The notes beneath the pieces were generated by a model. The model did no database searches. It saw only the letters and a program-made list of their open reading frames with translations, and had not been told where the DNA came from. 34,524 nucleotides of DNA, from NCBI GenBank assembly GCA_902761825.1, contig CACWLY010000027.1, forward strand, positions 1 to 34,524, written 5' to 3'. Origin of the DNA: an uncultured Eubacteriales bacterium. Lineage in GTDB: Bacteria > Bacillota > Clostridia > Christensenellales > Aristaeellaceae. Each line of letters begins with the position of its first letter. Within the stretch, counting starts at the first letter, position 1. Position numbers and translations under genes: made by a program. Below are positions 1-10,300 of this stretch, in pieces.

Positions 1-388
1 GCGCTCCTTTCGAATGTTGGTCGCATCTTCATTCTACCAGAGTCTGCTGACTATGTCTCTTTTTATTTTTGGAATTTGCGCAATTTATTGTACCTTATCT
101 GATCACCTCCTAACTATCCCAAATATATAGCACATCACACAAAGCATTAGCACGTTTAACAAAAAAATATTTACTTAATGGTCTTAAAAGGGACTACTTC
201 ATCTAAAGATTACTCTGAAAAAACTGGAATAAATTAGCATGACTTCAGAATAACAACCTGTATTATTTCGTTATTTATGGCACTTTGAGTTTCATCTGAA
301 AAATGATTAGTGAGAAACTGTTTTTTGTCAGCTTTCCGCTTTTCTTATGCGGATCTTTTATGCAGTAATCAGACAGATAATTTTGCAA
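1..388. other. AT-rich stretch without a recognisable gene
   Basis: No convincing reading frame is seen on either strand. A good minus-strand Shine-Dalgarno-like sequence (complement of gatcacctcc at 101-110) is followed by stops in every frame, so it looks like the leftover of a lost gene start. The low GC matches the cargo block to its right rather than the core chromosome. Other element genes may continue to the left of the window. Confidence 0.5.
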
Positions 389-697
389 TCAGAGTTGTGC
401 CTTTGTGCATAATCCAGTCAGCGTTTTTTCGGGGCCAAGAAGAAAAAACTCGAAGCCTAACATTATATAGGCGTCATAATCGCTGCCAAGCTGGAACATC
501 CAGATGCCATCCGCAGCTAGCGTAGCCACCGAGACGGTCAGAATGGTTGCGATGGATGAAACGTCGGTCTTAAGCAGGGCTATAATGCGGCTCACAATCA
601 GCCGTAGTAGAAAGGAAATTAAAAGGAGGTCGCATGTCTTTGATAACCGTTGTCGGTTAAAAGCTCTGTAAACTGCAATTTCATCAAAACGCCCCAA
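389..697 (-). pseudogene. Diverged second copy of the small element membrane protein
   Basis: This frame resembles the small membrane protein at 3982-4281. Both contain a hydrophobic segment followed by a shared block, here GIWMFQLGSDYDAYIMLGF versus GVWMFQLGSDHDAYMMLGF. The nucleotide sequences are also clearly alike over about 120 bases, at roughly 70% by eye. The copy has no AUG with a good ribosome site; the frame can only open at a TTG near 697, and its N-terminal part does not look like the intact copy. The C-terminus is short and lacks the charged and hydrophobic tail of the other copy. I read it as a decayed paralogue left by duplication or recombination. A divergent functional gene with a TTG start remains possible. 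Confidence 0.55.
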
Positions 698-722
698 TTA
701 AATCGATTCTGTGAAATCAATA

Positions 723-917
723 TGGTTCTTCAAAATGCTGGACTACTACAAAAAGGCGTTTGTCAATCCCGAAAGCAGTGAATGGTATGGGTATCTCCGC
801 AGCAACGGCAAACCCACTCTGCCTTTTATCAATGGAAGCACTTTCTAGAGTTTTCCATCTGCCGCGTGCTTTTTCATGACCAACCAAATGATCATGAAGC
901 TGTTGGATCAGTACTGA
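723..917 (+). pseudogene. C-terminal relic of an N-acylglucosamine 2-epimerase-like gene
   Basis: Reading from 723 gives WFFKMLDYYKKAFVNPESSE and then EWYGYLRSNGKPTLPFINGS. This is followed in shifted frames by FHLPRA and MTNQMIMKLLDQY. The W-x-Y-L-x-x-x-G-K-P and F-H-L-P-R pattern is the C-terminal signature of the AGE (N-acyl-D-glucosamine 2-epimerase) family, as remembered. An in-frame TAG after the GSTF segment and a further frame slip before the last segment show that it is broken, and no N-terminal part is present upstream. It lies on the plus strand, opposite to every element gene, and overlaps the end of the neighbouring minus-strand gene by ten bases. It is probably a transferred fragment. 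Confidence 0.55.
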
Positions 918-1885
918 TCAATCGAATCTATATCATCGCCAACAATAATCGATAACTTTCCATCAGAATGTAGAAGCAGTCTCAATAGAACATTACATTC
1001 TCTAACGGTAAATAAGTAATCTGCCCATCCTGGTCTTATCATTTGTAGAGTATAATTGTTGCTTCTTTTGCTGCTTTTCAGATTTATAGTTTTACAAATA
1101 GAATCAACTTGCTCTTGAATGGCAAGCTCCATCCTACTTGCATCATTAAGCATTCTATCGCTGCGGATTCCGGCTCTTGCAGATGTCCCAGCTCCTGAAA
1201 TGCCCCAATTCATACTCAAATAGACCCGCCCATCTCCAAGATCAACGGCTGTGTTGACATGGGTTTTTTCTCTAAACATCTTTAGATCTTTATTGCTGAT
1301 CGTTTGAGATAGCTGACCTTTAAACAGAAACTTTTCAATGACCTTTGGCCAGTTATCTGCAAGAATCCGCACCAATTGCTGATCGTACCAAACTTCGTTT
1401 ACATGGGGTCTCACCTCGATAAAATACATAGTGTCATCATGGTTCATATCTACATAAGTTATTAATAACTGATCGCTTCTCTCTATAAAGCGGGGATCCT
1501 TGTAATATGGTTTTATTCCCAGGTGAAAATGGAAAAAACTCCAATCGTATAAAAACTTATCGTCATAATTTGCATCTAATATTTTTAACGACATATAAGG
1601 AATGAGATTCTTTCCTGTTTTGACAGCCTCCTCAAATTTACTCAGCGCCTCTAGCTTTTCTACTGGACAAGCGAATTCTTTTGACTTTAGTATTTTTCTT
1701 GGTTTGGGATCGAGTACTCGTAGTTGAAGAGAGCAATATTGTCTCAGCGCATCGCTTTTTACATTATGATAGCCAGCCTTGAGAAGTATATTACGAGCCC
1801 ATAAGTGCATATCTGACTTAATATCAACACCAATTGAATAACTCGCTTTATTGTATAACATAACGTTTTTTCTTTTATCTCGCAT
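908..1885 (-). CDS. Uncharacterised protein, last gene of a three-gene cargo cassette
   Basis: A 325-residue soluble protein that I do not recognise. No signal peptide or membrane segment is visible. The most distinctive part is the middle, where DWSFFHFHLG is followed by ERSDQLLITYVDM, YFIEVRPH and VRILADNWPKVIEKF. This alternation of short strands with a histidine-rich FHFHLG motif looks like an alpha/beta domain, possibly enzymatic. The C-terminus is acidic (VGDDIDSIDQY). The start ATG at 1885-1883 shares one base with the stop of the preceding DUF2971 gene (TAATG), so translation is almost certainly coupled; a second ATG eight codons in is an alternative. The AT-rich composition differs from the sortase and adhesin genes. 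The cassette context suggests accessory or defence cargo, but that is inference. Confidence 0.75.
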   Translation of the reverse strand: MRDKRKNVMLYNKASYSIGVDIKSDMHLWARNILLKAGYHNVKSDALRQYCSLQLRVLDPKPRKILKSKEFACPVEKLEALSKFEEAVKTGKNLIPYMSLKILDANYDDKFLYDWSFFHFHLGIKPYYKDPRFIERSDQLLITYVDMNHDDTMYFIEVRPHVNEVWYDQQLVRILADNWPKVIEKFLFKGQLSQTISNKDLKMFREKTHVNTAVDLGDGRVYLSMNWGISGAGTSARAGIRSDRMLNDASRMELAIQEQVDSICKTINLKSSKRSNNYTLQMIRPGWADYLFTVRECNVLLRLLLHSDGKLSIIVGDDIDSIDQY

Positions 1886-2802
1886 TACATCGCGTCTTCC
1901 AGTTGCTGAATATCATCTCTGTCAAATAAGACATTATCTGGCACATTTTCTATTGCACTACAGTAAAGATCCGATTGACCTAAAAAATTAATTGAATATT
2001 GACTGCAAATTTTCTCAATAAGATCAACATACCATTTCTCTGCCTGAGGATGCACCCTTACTCCACTTAAATACTCACCTACTTTGTCCACTTTTAGCGT
2101 GATGCTCTTCTCAAATATCCTATGATAAAAGTTTTCCTTTCCATTCAGTTTTTTGGATGCTTGCAATATGCGCTCTTCTATCGGAAGTGTTGTATCAGTT
2201 CTTTTCAGGTTTGCCGTAATTGCCTGAACAGAAAAGGCTGTATATGATTGATACGTTTGTGAATCATTTAATAACACACGCATTTCCTTTTCGTGTTCAA
2301 ATGCAATACGTTTATGAAAATAAGGCTCATCTGTTTTAGATCTCGGTTTTAAAACTTCCATGAGAGAAGATCCTGATGAGAGCAAATCATATTTTACTTT
2401 TTCAATTCGTGGTGCATAGCCGAACCACCCTGACTGTGTTATCATTTTCGATATGCGCTCACGAGTTGACACTAATTGAACTGCCTTTTTCCCATACGAG
2501 TATATCCGCCACATGGCATCACTATCTTCGACAAGCGACCAGCATTGCCCATAGCAGGCATATCTTGCGCGCTGCATTTTAGAATAATTAGCTATAGTTG
2601 TTTTTACATCTTGGCCAGATATTTCATAATAAAGGACTCTTATAATCCTTTTGGCTCCTTCATCGGTGTCCAAAAGGTGAAGATGATATCCTTCGAATGT
2701 ATCCTCCCAGCCATCGATTGGTCTAACAAATCTTTCAGCTTTGTTTACCAGAAGAGACATAAAGCCTTCAAAACTTGTAATTCTATAGAGCTTGTCAGCC
2801 AT
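1885..2802 (-). CDS. DUF2971-family protein, middle gene of cargo cassette
   Basis: A 305-residue protein matching the remembered layout of DUF2971. The N-terminus is LYRITSFEGFMSLL followed by RPIDGWEDTFEGY (the 'fNDPfEg' position). The centre has YGQCWSLVEDSDAMWRIYSY (the usual 'CFS...N..MW..YA' block) and then KVKYD. The C-terminal block is FHKRIAFEHEKEMRVLL (the usual 'K...W.yEkEwR'). The biochemical role of the family is not established to my knowledge; members often sit in variable or defence-rich regions. The ribosome site is modest (AAAGG eight bases before ATG 2802). It is 49 bases downstream of gene 2852-3541 and overlaps the next gene by one base, so the three probably form one transcript. 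The family call is fairly secure; the function is unknown. Confidence 0.75.
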   Translation of the reverse strand: MADKLYRITSFEGFMSLLVNKAERFVRPIDGWEDTFEGYHLHLLDTDEGAKRIIRVLYYEISGQDVKTTIANYSKMQRARYACYGQCWSLVEDSDAMWRIYSYGKKAVQLVSTRERISKMITQSGWFGYAPRIEKVKYDLLSSGSSLMEVLKPRSKTDEPYFHKRIAFEHEKEMRVLLNDSQTYQSYTAFSVQAITANLKRTDTTLPIEERILQASKKLNGKENFYHRIFEKSITLKVDKVGEYLSGVRVHPQAEKWYVDLIEKICSQYSINFLGQSDLYCSAIENVPDNVLFDRDDIQQLEDAM

Positions 2803-2851
2803 ATTGCAAACCTTTCTTCTGCGTATTGGGTCAATGCTCTTTGGGCTGCCG

Positions 2852-3541
2852 TTATTTCACGCCGCGCATAAGCGTATAGAAGGTTCCACCAAGCGGAGAG
2901 GTAACATATTTTTCTCCCGTTTTCTGATAAGATAGTATATTATCACTATGAGTGCGATATCTGTTTTCCATGATTAGTCCTAAAGATTCCAGCCTCTGGA
3001 TTTGGTACATCTTTTTATCCGGAATAACTTCATCTTGCTTTAAAGGCTTTCTTCCGATTGTTTCCAATATTTCATAGTCACTAATAAACATTCTTGAATT
3101 TGCTTCGGATAATTCACAGAATTTCTCCCAAGTGATTCCACCCTTAACGTAGCTTTTGTAGAATTTCCCAAGCATCTTGGCTTGGAGCTCTTCTATCATT
3201 CGGTCTAACAAAAGAATAACATGGCTTAATTCTCGATCAGCACGTTTGGGATCAGTTTCAAGATTCTTTCGGTACTCAAGTAGTTTTTCAGGCGAAATAG
3301 TATCAGCATTAAAAGATGTGATAAATGCAGCGGTCTGCCTTATCAGATGCCTTTCCCTTATACTTAAACCAGCTTTACAGAGTCCTGCGATAGAGCCAAG
3401 AATAGGAATATCTTTAAGTATTCCATCATCTAAAACTGAGTCAAGTCCTATCTCAGCTATTTCTATCAGCGAATCTCCCATATTGGAAATAGCTGGATCA
3501 AATAGTGTTTCTTTCATTGATGGTATCAATGTAGATGACAT
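2852..3541 (-). CDS. Uncharacterised helical protein, first gene of cargo cassette
   Basis: A 229-residue protein starting at ATG 3541, chosen because AAAGGA lies six bases upstream; an upstream in-frame start 16 codons earlier has no ribosome site. The N-terminal third holds an amphipathic to hydrophobic helix with a glycine-rich turn (DIPILGSIAGLCKAGLSIRE), which could insert into or lie on a membrane. The middle is helical and charged. The last 70 residues (MYQIQRLESLGLIMENRY, then GEKYVTSPLGGTFYTLM) read like a small winged-helix domain as found at the end of some DUF4393-like proteins. I know of no assigned function. As first gene of the cassette behind a consensus promoter and an operator-like repeat, it could be a regulator or a membrane-associated effector. 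Confidence 0.7.
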   Translation of the reverse strand: MSSTLIPSMKETLFDPAISNMGDSLIEIAEIGLDSVLDDGILKDIPILGSIAGLCKAGLSIRERHLIRQTAAFITSFNADTISPEKLLEYRKNLETDPKRADRELSHVILLLDRMIEELQAKMLGKFYKSYVKGGITWEKFCELSEANSRMFISDYEILETIGRKPLKQDEVIPDKKMYQIQRLESLGLIMENRYRTHSDNILSYQKTGEKYVTSPLGGTFYTLMRGVK

Positions 3542-3664
3542 TTTGCATTCCTTTCTGTTATTCTGTAATGATTGATTCCATCTGAACAAATCCCGTATAT
3601 GCCCATATATGCACCCTTTCTGTGGTCTTAGAGCCTTTTCTTGTGTAAAACTGTTAAAACAATG

Positions 3665-3699
3665 TTATTGATAGGAACATAAACCATGACCATCAATAA
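3665..3699 (-). promoter_or_regulatory. Inverted repeat over the cassette transcription start (operator candidate)
   Basis: TTATTGAT (3665-3672) and ATCAATAA (3692-3699) are perfect 8-base arms separated by 19 bases. The repeat covers the expected transcription start of the promoter at 3704-3732. It could bind a dimeric repressor, or form a hairpin at the very 5' end of the leader. The loop is long for an RNA hairpin, which favours a protein site. Confidence 0.35.
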
Positions 3700-3703
3700 T
3701 GAA

Positions 3704-3732
3704 ATTCTACCAAAGCGAGCTAAAGCTGTCAA
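3704..3732 (-). promoter_or_regulatory. Sigma-A-type promoter of the three-gene cargo cassette
   Basis: On the minus strand TTGACA (3732-3727) is followed by a 17-base spacer and TAGAAT (3709-3704), a near-consensus promoter. The predicted start is near 3697, giving a leader of about 155 bases before the ATG at 3541. No other comparably good promoter was seen between the adhesin operon and the cassette. Confidence 0.7.
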
Positions 3733-3816
3733 CAATTATCGTCGAAAGCAAGAAATTGAAAGCGAATGAATGTTGCTATCAATTATATAAAGAGATCTCA
3801 CCTAAATAATATCAAC

Positions 3817-3846
3817 GCCCTGCTTGCCACATCTGGCAAGCAGGGC
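3817..3846 (-). terminator. Intrinsic terminator after the small membrane protein gene
   Basis: A perfect 13-base stem (gccctgcttgcca paired with tggcaagcagggc) with a 4-base loop. On the minus strand it is followed by an imperfect U-rich tract (GTTGATATTATTT). It lies about 135 bases downstream of the 3982-4281 stop codon and upstream of the cassette promoter. It would therefore end the par-rep-sortase-adhesin transcript and insulate the cassette. Confidence 0.6.
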
Positions 3847-3981
3847 CATGTTCTATTATACAGACGCCGATTTTTATCGTCCCATCCCAACACATACTTT
3901 ATCCGCAAAACTCACATTAGAGAGCGTTCATAATCTATTGCAGCTCCACAAATTGAGTGATAAAAGTAGCTAGGCTGTTCT

Positions 3982-4281
3982 TTACACAATAATCAAAAAT
4001 ACGATTTTTGCTATCAACGCAGTGGCTTTATCTATGAGCCGGTCAGCTGCTTTCGGAGCCAGGAACAGGAACAGGCCAAAGCCCAGCATCATGTAGGCAT
4101 CATGGTCGCTTCCCAACTGGAACATCCAGACACCAGCCGCAGCCAGTACCACGGTCATCCCGATCAGGTTGGTCACAAGAGACGAAATACCTGTCACGAG
4201 CAGACTTGCGACACGGATCACAATCAGCAGCGCCAGGACGGGCAGAGAAAGAATACGAAAAGGCAGTTTGACCAGAAACAT
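3982..4281 (-). CDS. Small multi-pass membrane protein of the mobile element
   Basis: A 99-residue, strongly hydrophobic protein. Segments LPFRILSLPVLALLIVIRVA, LIGMTVVLAAAGVWMFQLG and YMMLGFGLFLFLA look membrane-spanning, and the last helix ends in FLIIV. The start is ATG 4281, with GGAGG seven bases upstream; the longer frame's GTG at 4287 overlaps that ribosome site. It follows the giant adhesin gene by 76 bases, the position where Tn1549-like elements usually carry a small membrane protein of unknown role before the secretion genes. A role in surface-protein assembly or in the conjugation channel is possible but not shown. A decayed paralogue lies at 389-697. Confidence 0.75.
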   Translation of the reverse strand: MFLVKLPFRILSLPVLALLIVIRVASLLVTGISSLVTNLIGMTVVLAAAGVWMFQLGSDHDAYMMLGFGLFLFLAPKAADRLIDKATALIAKIVFLIIV

Positions 4282-4357
4282 AAGCACACCTCCGATACGG
4301 TGAATGATTCTGTTTATATCCTACATCCTGCCTTTCCGTTCAACAAGGCTGCCGATT

Positions 4358-7300
4358 TCAGGCTTTTCCATGCTTTTTCTTCCGCATCAGCCGCATGATT
4401 ACACTGCCGATTCCACCAGCGCCGATCAGCGCTGCGCCCGCAATCATAGGCAAGGTGATCTCGAAGTCCACGCCCGTCTGGATCACAGGATAGTTGACGA
4501 AAACGGGGATTTCATCCGCGACCACATAGCTATCGTCAATGGTGATCTCAATGGGATCATCGCTCACCGTGAAGCCTTCCAGCGTTTCAATCTCCCGGAT
4601 CACATAGCTGCCGGGAACCAGATCCGTCACATGCACCATGCCATCCTCGCCGGACACCAGTTCCTGCAGGGCGTTTCCTTCCGAGTCTTCCAGTCTGAAT
4701 CTCACACCGGACATGGGGTTGCCCTCGTTGTCGGTTTTCAGAAATTCATAGTGATCGGGAAGGTTGGTCAGGATTACCGCGGCGGGCTCAATCCAGCTGC
4801 CATCCACAGACACGGAATAATCCGGCATCAGGTTATAGCCATCGGGGGCCTTATTCTCATGCACAAGCCACAAGCCATAATCAAAGTTTTTGAAGGAAAA
4901 CTCGCCCTTGCTGTTGCTGGTCACGGTTTCTTTAACTTCTCCATTGGTGGCGTTCAGCAGGGAGAACGAAACGCCCGCCATAGGCTGGCCTGCCGTGTTC
5001 TGCTTGATAAACGGCAGGTTTTTAAGCCTGTTGACCACAGTAGCAATCGGCTCACCAGTATTGCGGTAATCAGCATCCATGGTCAGGTGAATCACGTCCT
5101 TACTGAGCAGATAGCCGTTTGGCGCGATGATCTCCCGGATGGTGTATTCTCCGTAGGGGATGCACTCAAAGCGCACAAGCCCATTCTTGTCGGATACTGC
5201 CGTGGCCATTCTGTTGCCAAAGGCATCGCACAGCGCAAAGGTGGCACCGGCTAGGGCGTTGCCATCCTGGTCTATCTTCTTTACCAGCACTTCATTGGGT
5301 TCATTTACGATGGTAGCAATAGGCATTTCGGGATTGACGTAGGTGCCGTCGATCTGCACCCGGACAGCCGTTTCATTGGGGATATAACCGGGCAGCGGTT
5401 TGGTTTCCACCACGCTGTATGTACCGTAGGGGATCTTTTCAAAGGTCACGATGCCATTTTCATCCGATACAGCGGTAAACAATGGCTCTCCCGCGCCTTT
5501 GATCAGGCCAAACTCCACCCCGGCCAGAGGCTTTCCATCCGCGTCCTTTTTGAACAGGAAGAACCGGGTATAATCATCCTTCATGGTGGTACTGCCTGTA
5601 ATGTTTCCATCCCGATCCACAGAAAACTGCATTTCAGTTTCATACAGCGCGTAGCCCTCCGGGGCCAGGATTTCCTTGAAGGAGTAGGTGCCGGGGATCA
5701 CGGGAATATTAGGGATCTCGCCGTTTTCATCCGTGAAAGCGCGGTAGATCACATTTCCGTTGCTGTCCCGTACTTCCATCTCCGCACCGGGAACGGTCTG
5801 CTGACCGGTAATATCGGTCTTGGTGAGGGTGACGGGCGTATAGATCAACTCATTCTGAATCGGCTCCTGGATCGCGGCATGGATCACATTGCCGCTGCCT
5901 TTGGCGTCAGGAGAGAGGATAACGGAGAACGGTTCTGCGTTCAGCTTCCAACCATCGGCAGCAGCCATTTCCTTGATGTAGTACCGGCCATGCGGATACA
6001 TGCCTGCAAAGGTCAGCTTTCCATCGGCGTCTGTAATGCCTGTTGCTATGAGCGTGTCAGCCATCTGTGTGCCATCGGCGTAGCGAATGTCATCCTGGCA
6101 ATACAGACCGAAGATAAAGCCCTCGCCCGCATCCACGCCAATGCGCTGGGTGATGCTGTCCTTATCGTGAACGACTTCTAAGATTTCTTTTTCTTTCCGC
6201 AGCGAGATTTCAGCAGGCAGATAATCGTTCTTCGCCCGGACAGTCACTTCCACCAGCGGCGTGATATCGTCCAGATATTCCAGATTGGCTTCATAACGGG
6301 TATCATCAAAGAGGTATCCAACGGGCGCACTGGTTTCAATCAGGTAATACTTGCCCAAGGGAAGTTCACGAGTCTCGTTCCGTCCGTCTGCCATGGTGAT
6401 GATGGTATCCACCAATTCATCCTTCGTAAACCAGGCCGTTCCGTCATGCCCGGAAATATCCTCGGCGGCATAAACCTCGAAAATGGCTCCTTCCAGCGGG
6501 CGATCCTCATAGATCGGCTGCTGGTACTCATTGCCCCAGGCATCGGTATGGGCCTCAAAGCCCACCAGCTGCGGGCCGGTCTTTTCCAGGACGATCTTTC
6601 CCAGAACAGCCTCGTTGGCCATGGTGTACTCCAGAAGATATACCTCGCCAAATGGGCAGCTCGCCATCCGGGATCAGGTAGCCGTTGGGAGCTTTGCACT
6701 CCTCAATGAAATACAAGCCGTAGGTGACGGTTTCGGGCAACGTCACTTCGCCGCTGTCGTCGGTATAGAAGGTGTCAATGGTCTGGACAGAAGGATAATG
6801 CACCGTCTGCTGCACCGCCACGCCATCCCGATCCAGCAGCCGGAAGCCGGTGTTGGCCAACGCAACGGGCTGTCCGCTTTCTGCATCGATTTTGGTGATC
6901 TTGATCCGGTAATGGATGGCTTCGTTGTTGATAATGGTGATGGGCGGGCTGGACAGATCCTCGGTGCCGGTGATTATCATGTCCATGGGGGATTTGATCG
7001 CGTACCCGTCCGCGCCTTTGGTCTGCCGCAGGGTGTAAATGCCGTAGGGCAGCAGCTTGGTCACCGCATATCCCGAAGCGTTTGTGATCAGGTAATCGCG
7101 CTCAAAATCGCGGGCGGCCTCATAGGAACCGGCAGAGCGCAGGAACATTTCAAATTCCGCGCCGGGTTCAGGTGTTTCCACGATGCCCGCGTCATCATGC
7201 ACCAGATTATCACCCAGGAATTTGATGATGGCATGTTTCCCATACAGGATCTCGTTTTGTTTCACGCCCTCGTAGGTAACGACGGCCTCTTTGCTCTGCG

Positions 7301-10300
7301 TGGCGGCGTCGCCGGCGTCTACGAAGAAATGCTCCTCGCTGGGCTGGTAGCCCGTTGGCGGCGAAAGCTCCACGATCTCATACAGACCGGGCCACAGCTC
7401 GTCTGTCAATACGGAAGCATCCTCGCCAGCGGTTTTCAGGGAAGCGATGACAATATCGCCTTTTTCATGGATGATGTTGCCCTGCCGATCCTGGATATCC
7501 GCGCCAGCCAGCACTTGGAACGCTACCCCACTCAGCATGCCGTCGCCCCGCGTCGTGGGAGTATCTCCAGGATCGCCGGTATATTCATCCTTGTCACGCT
7601 TGAACAGCTTCAGCTTGACCTGAACAGGCTGGTTGGTGGCGTTCAGATCGGTGATCTCATCGGAATGAACCGTACAGGATAGGGTGACTTCTTCAAAGAC
7701 ATATCCAGCAGTTTCGCCATGCTCTTTTACGATATACTGACCCTTCCGGATGGGTTCGGACATGGCAACACCATCCTCATCCGTCACCATGGAGCAAGCC
7801 AGCCCTTCGCCATACTGATCGTTGTAGTACAGATCGAATTGAACGCCCGCAATGGGGTTCCCATTCTTTCTGTCCGTTTTGGTCAGTCTGATCCAGCCTT
7901 TGGTGGGTTCATTCTCGCAGTAAACCTCATAGGTTTTCAGGTTTTCTTGGTCGATCACGACCTCCGCGGAGAAATGATTGTCCACATAATGCAAAGGGAC
8001 GCCGGTTTCTTCCACACGATACGTTCCCCAGGTCAGCAGGGGAGAAAGGGCAATACCGTCAGCATCCGTGGTGATCACGGCCACCACTTCGCCATCGTTG
8101 CTGCCCTTATGAGAGGGCAGACCGGAAAGGCGGGTAATGGTAAACTCCGCCCCAGCCAGCGGCTCCTTGGTCAGTTCATCCGCCTTGATGATCTTAATGC
8201 GCCCCTGAATGGGCTGATTGGTGGCATTTAGCTCAGTGGTTTCATCCGAGCGGATCACGCAATTCAGGGAAACGAGATCGGTCACATAGCCGGTGGGATC
8301 GACATGCTCTTTGACTACATACCGTCCTTTGCGCAGCGGCTCGGATTTGGCGACACCGTTTTTGTCGGTGATCATCGTCGCGGCCAGCCCGGAGACGTAT
8401 TCATCGGCATAAAAGATATCAAACTGTACGCCCTCGATGGGTGTACGATCCAGAGCATCGGTCTTGATGATCTGCACCCAGCCCTTGGTGGGCTCGTTCT
8501 CCACGCGGACTTCATAGGTTTTCTGATCCTCTGTGCCCGAGACGCTGGTGCTGAAATGCTTATCCACATAATGCAGCGGCACCTTGCTTTCAACGATTTC
8601 ATATTCGCCCCAGCTCAGCAAATCGGTGATGGCCTCACCGTTGGCATCTGTGGTCAGCGTTGCCACCACGTCCCCATTGCCAATTCCGCCATGGGAAGGC
8701 AGGCCAGAAATGCGCTTGATCGTGAACTCTGCCCCAACCAACGGTTCCTTAGTTAATTCATCCGTTTTGATAATCTTGATACGGAACTGTATAGGCGTAT
8801 TAGTCGCTTTCAGTTCGGTAGTCTGATCAGAGAACACCTCACAATCCAGGTTGATAAGTTCTGCGGTATAGCCGGTAGGATTCTCATGCTCCCGCACGGT
8901 GTATTGGCCCTTATGCAGAGGTTCAGATACCGCCACACCATCCGCATCCGTAGTCATGGTGCTGACGAGTTTTTCATCCTGGCAGATGTCAAACTGCACT
9001 CCGGTAATGGGATGACCGTCTAGGCTGTCGGTTTTCACCAGCCTGATCCAGCCTTTGGTGGGTTCATTTTCGCAGGTAACAGTGTAGGTCTTATTATTTT
9101 CCGCACCCGTGACTGTGGTGGTGAAGCCATTATCCACATAATGCTCCGGCACCTTTGTTTCGATCACTTCATACTGCCCCCATGTCAGAAGATCGGAAAC
9201 AGCTTCGCCATTGGCATCCGTAGTCAGGGCAGCAACAACTTGTTCATTGTCTGCGCCATGATGAGAGGGCAGACCGGAAATGCGTTTGATCGTGAACTCT
9301 GCGCCTGCCAAGGGCTGCTTCGTCAGGCCATCCGTTTTCAGAATTTTGATCCGGAATTGGATGGGCGTATTATCCGCGGTCAGCTTAGTGGTTTCATCCG
9401 ATTTCACTTCACAATCAAGCGAAACAAGATCAGCGACATAGCCCTCCGGATTTTCATGCTCCTTTACGGTGTACTGGCCCTTGGGCAGTTCATCGGAAAC
9501 AGCAACACCGTTTTCATCGGTGGTCATGCTGCCCACTTTCTTTTCACCCTGGTAAATGTCAAAAATCACACCAGCAATAGGCTGCCCATCCAGCTTATCT
9601 GTTTTCGCGATCTGGATTTTTCCCTTGGTTGGCTCGTTTTCAGCCGTAACAGTATAGGTTTTCTGATCCTCAGTAACCGTGACCTCTGCGCTGAACGGCT
9701 GATCCACATAATGTGCCGGAACCTCAACCTCCTGGATGGCGTACTTTCCATAATCCAGCCAATCGGTTTCCGCCGTGCCGTCGCTGCCCGTGGTCAGCGT
9801 GATCACCTTGCCCACGCCCGTGCCATTGGCGGCAGGGGCTGCGGTCAGCTTCGTTACGGTAAACTTTACGCCTGCAAGCGGCTCCTTGGTGAGCGCATCC
9901 AGCTTCAGAAGCTTGATCTTGCCCTGGACAGGCTGATTGGTGACGTTCAATTCCACAGTTTCGTCCGCTTTCACGGCACATTCCTGCGTGAAAAGCGTTC
10001 CGATATAGCCCTCCGGGTTGGCATGTTCCTTAACAGTATAGCTACCCTGAGTGAGCGTCTCCGAAGTTGCCGCACCATCCTGACCGGTGGTCATGCTGCT
10101 GATCAGCTTTTCGCCCTGATAAATATCAAAAACGACACCTTTCAGCAGAGTGTCGTTTTTTGCATCGGTCTTGACGATATGAATATAGCCCTTGTTTTGT
10201 TCATTGGTGACGGACACGGTGTAGGTCTTTTCATGCTCCGTGACATCCACAGTGGTGGAAAAATGAGCGTCCACATAATGCGCCGGGCCTTTGGTCTCGG

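Noticed and set aside
95..115. Possible 16S rRNA 3' end (gatcacctcct)
   Set aside because: Only the anti-Shine-Dalgarno-like core matches; the flanking sequence is not rRNA. It is better read as a ribosome site on the minus strand.
6340..6699. Minus-strand 119-codon frame overlapping the adhesin frame lesion
   Set aside because: It is the third frame of the same region, with Trp/Arg/Pro-rich nonsense and no continuity with SpaA domains.
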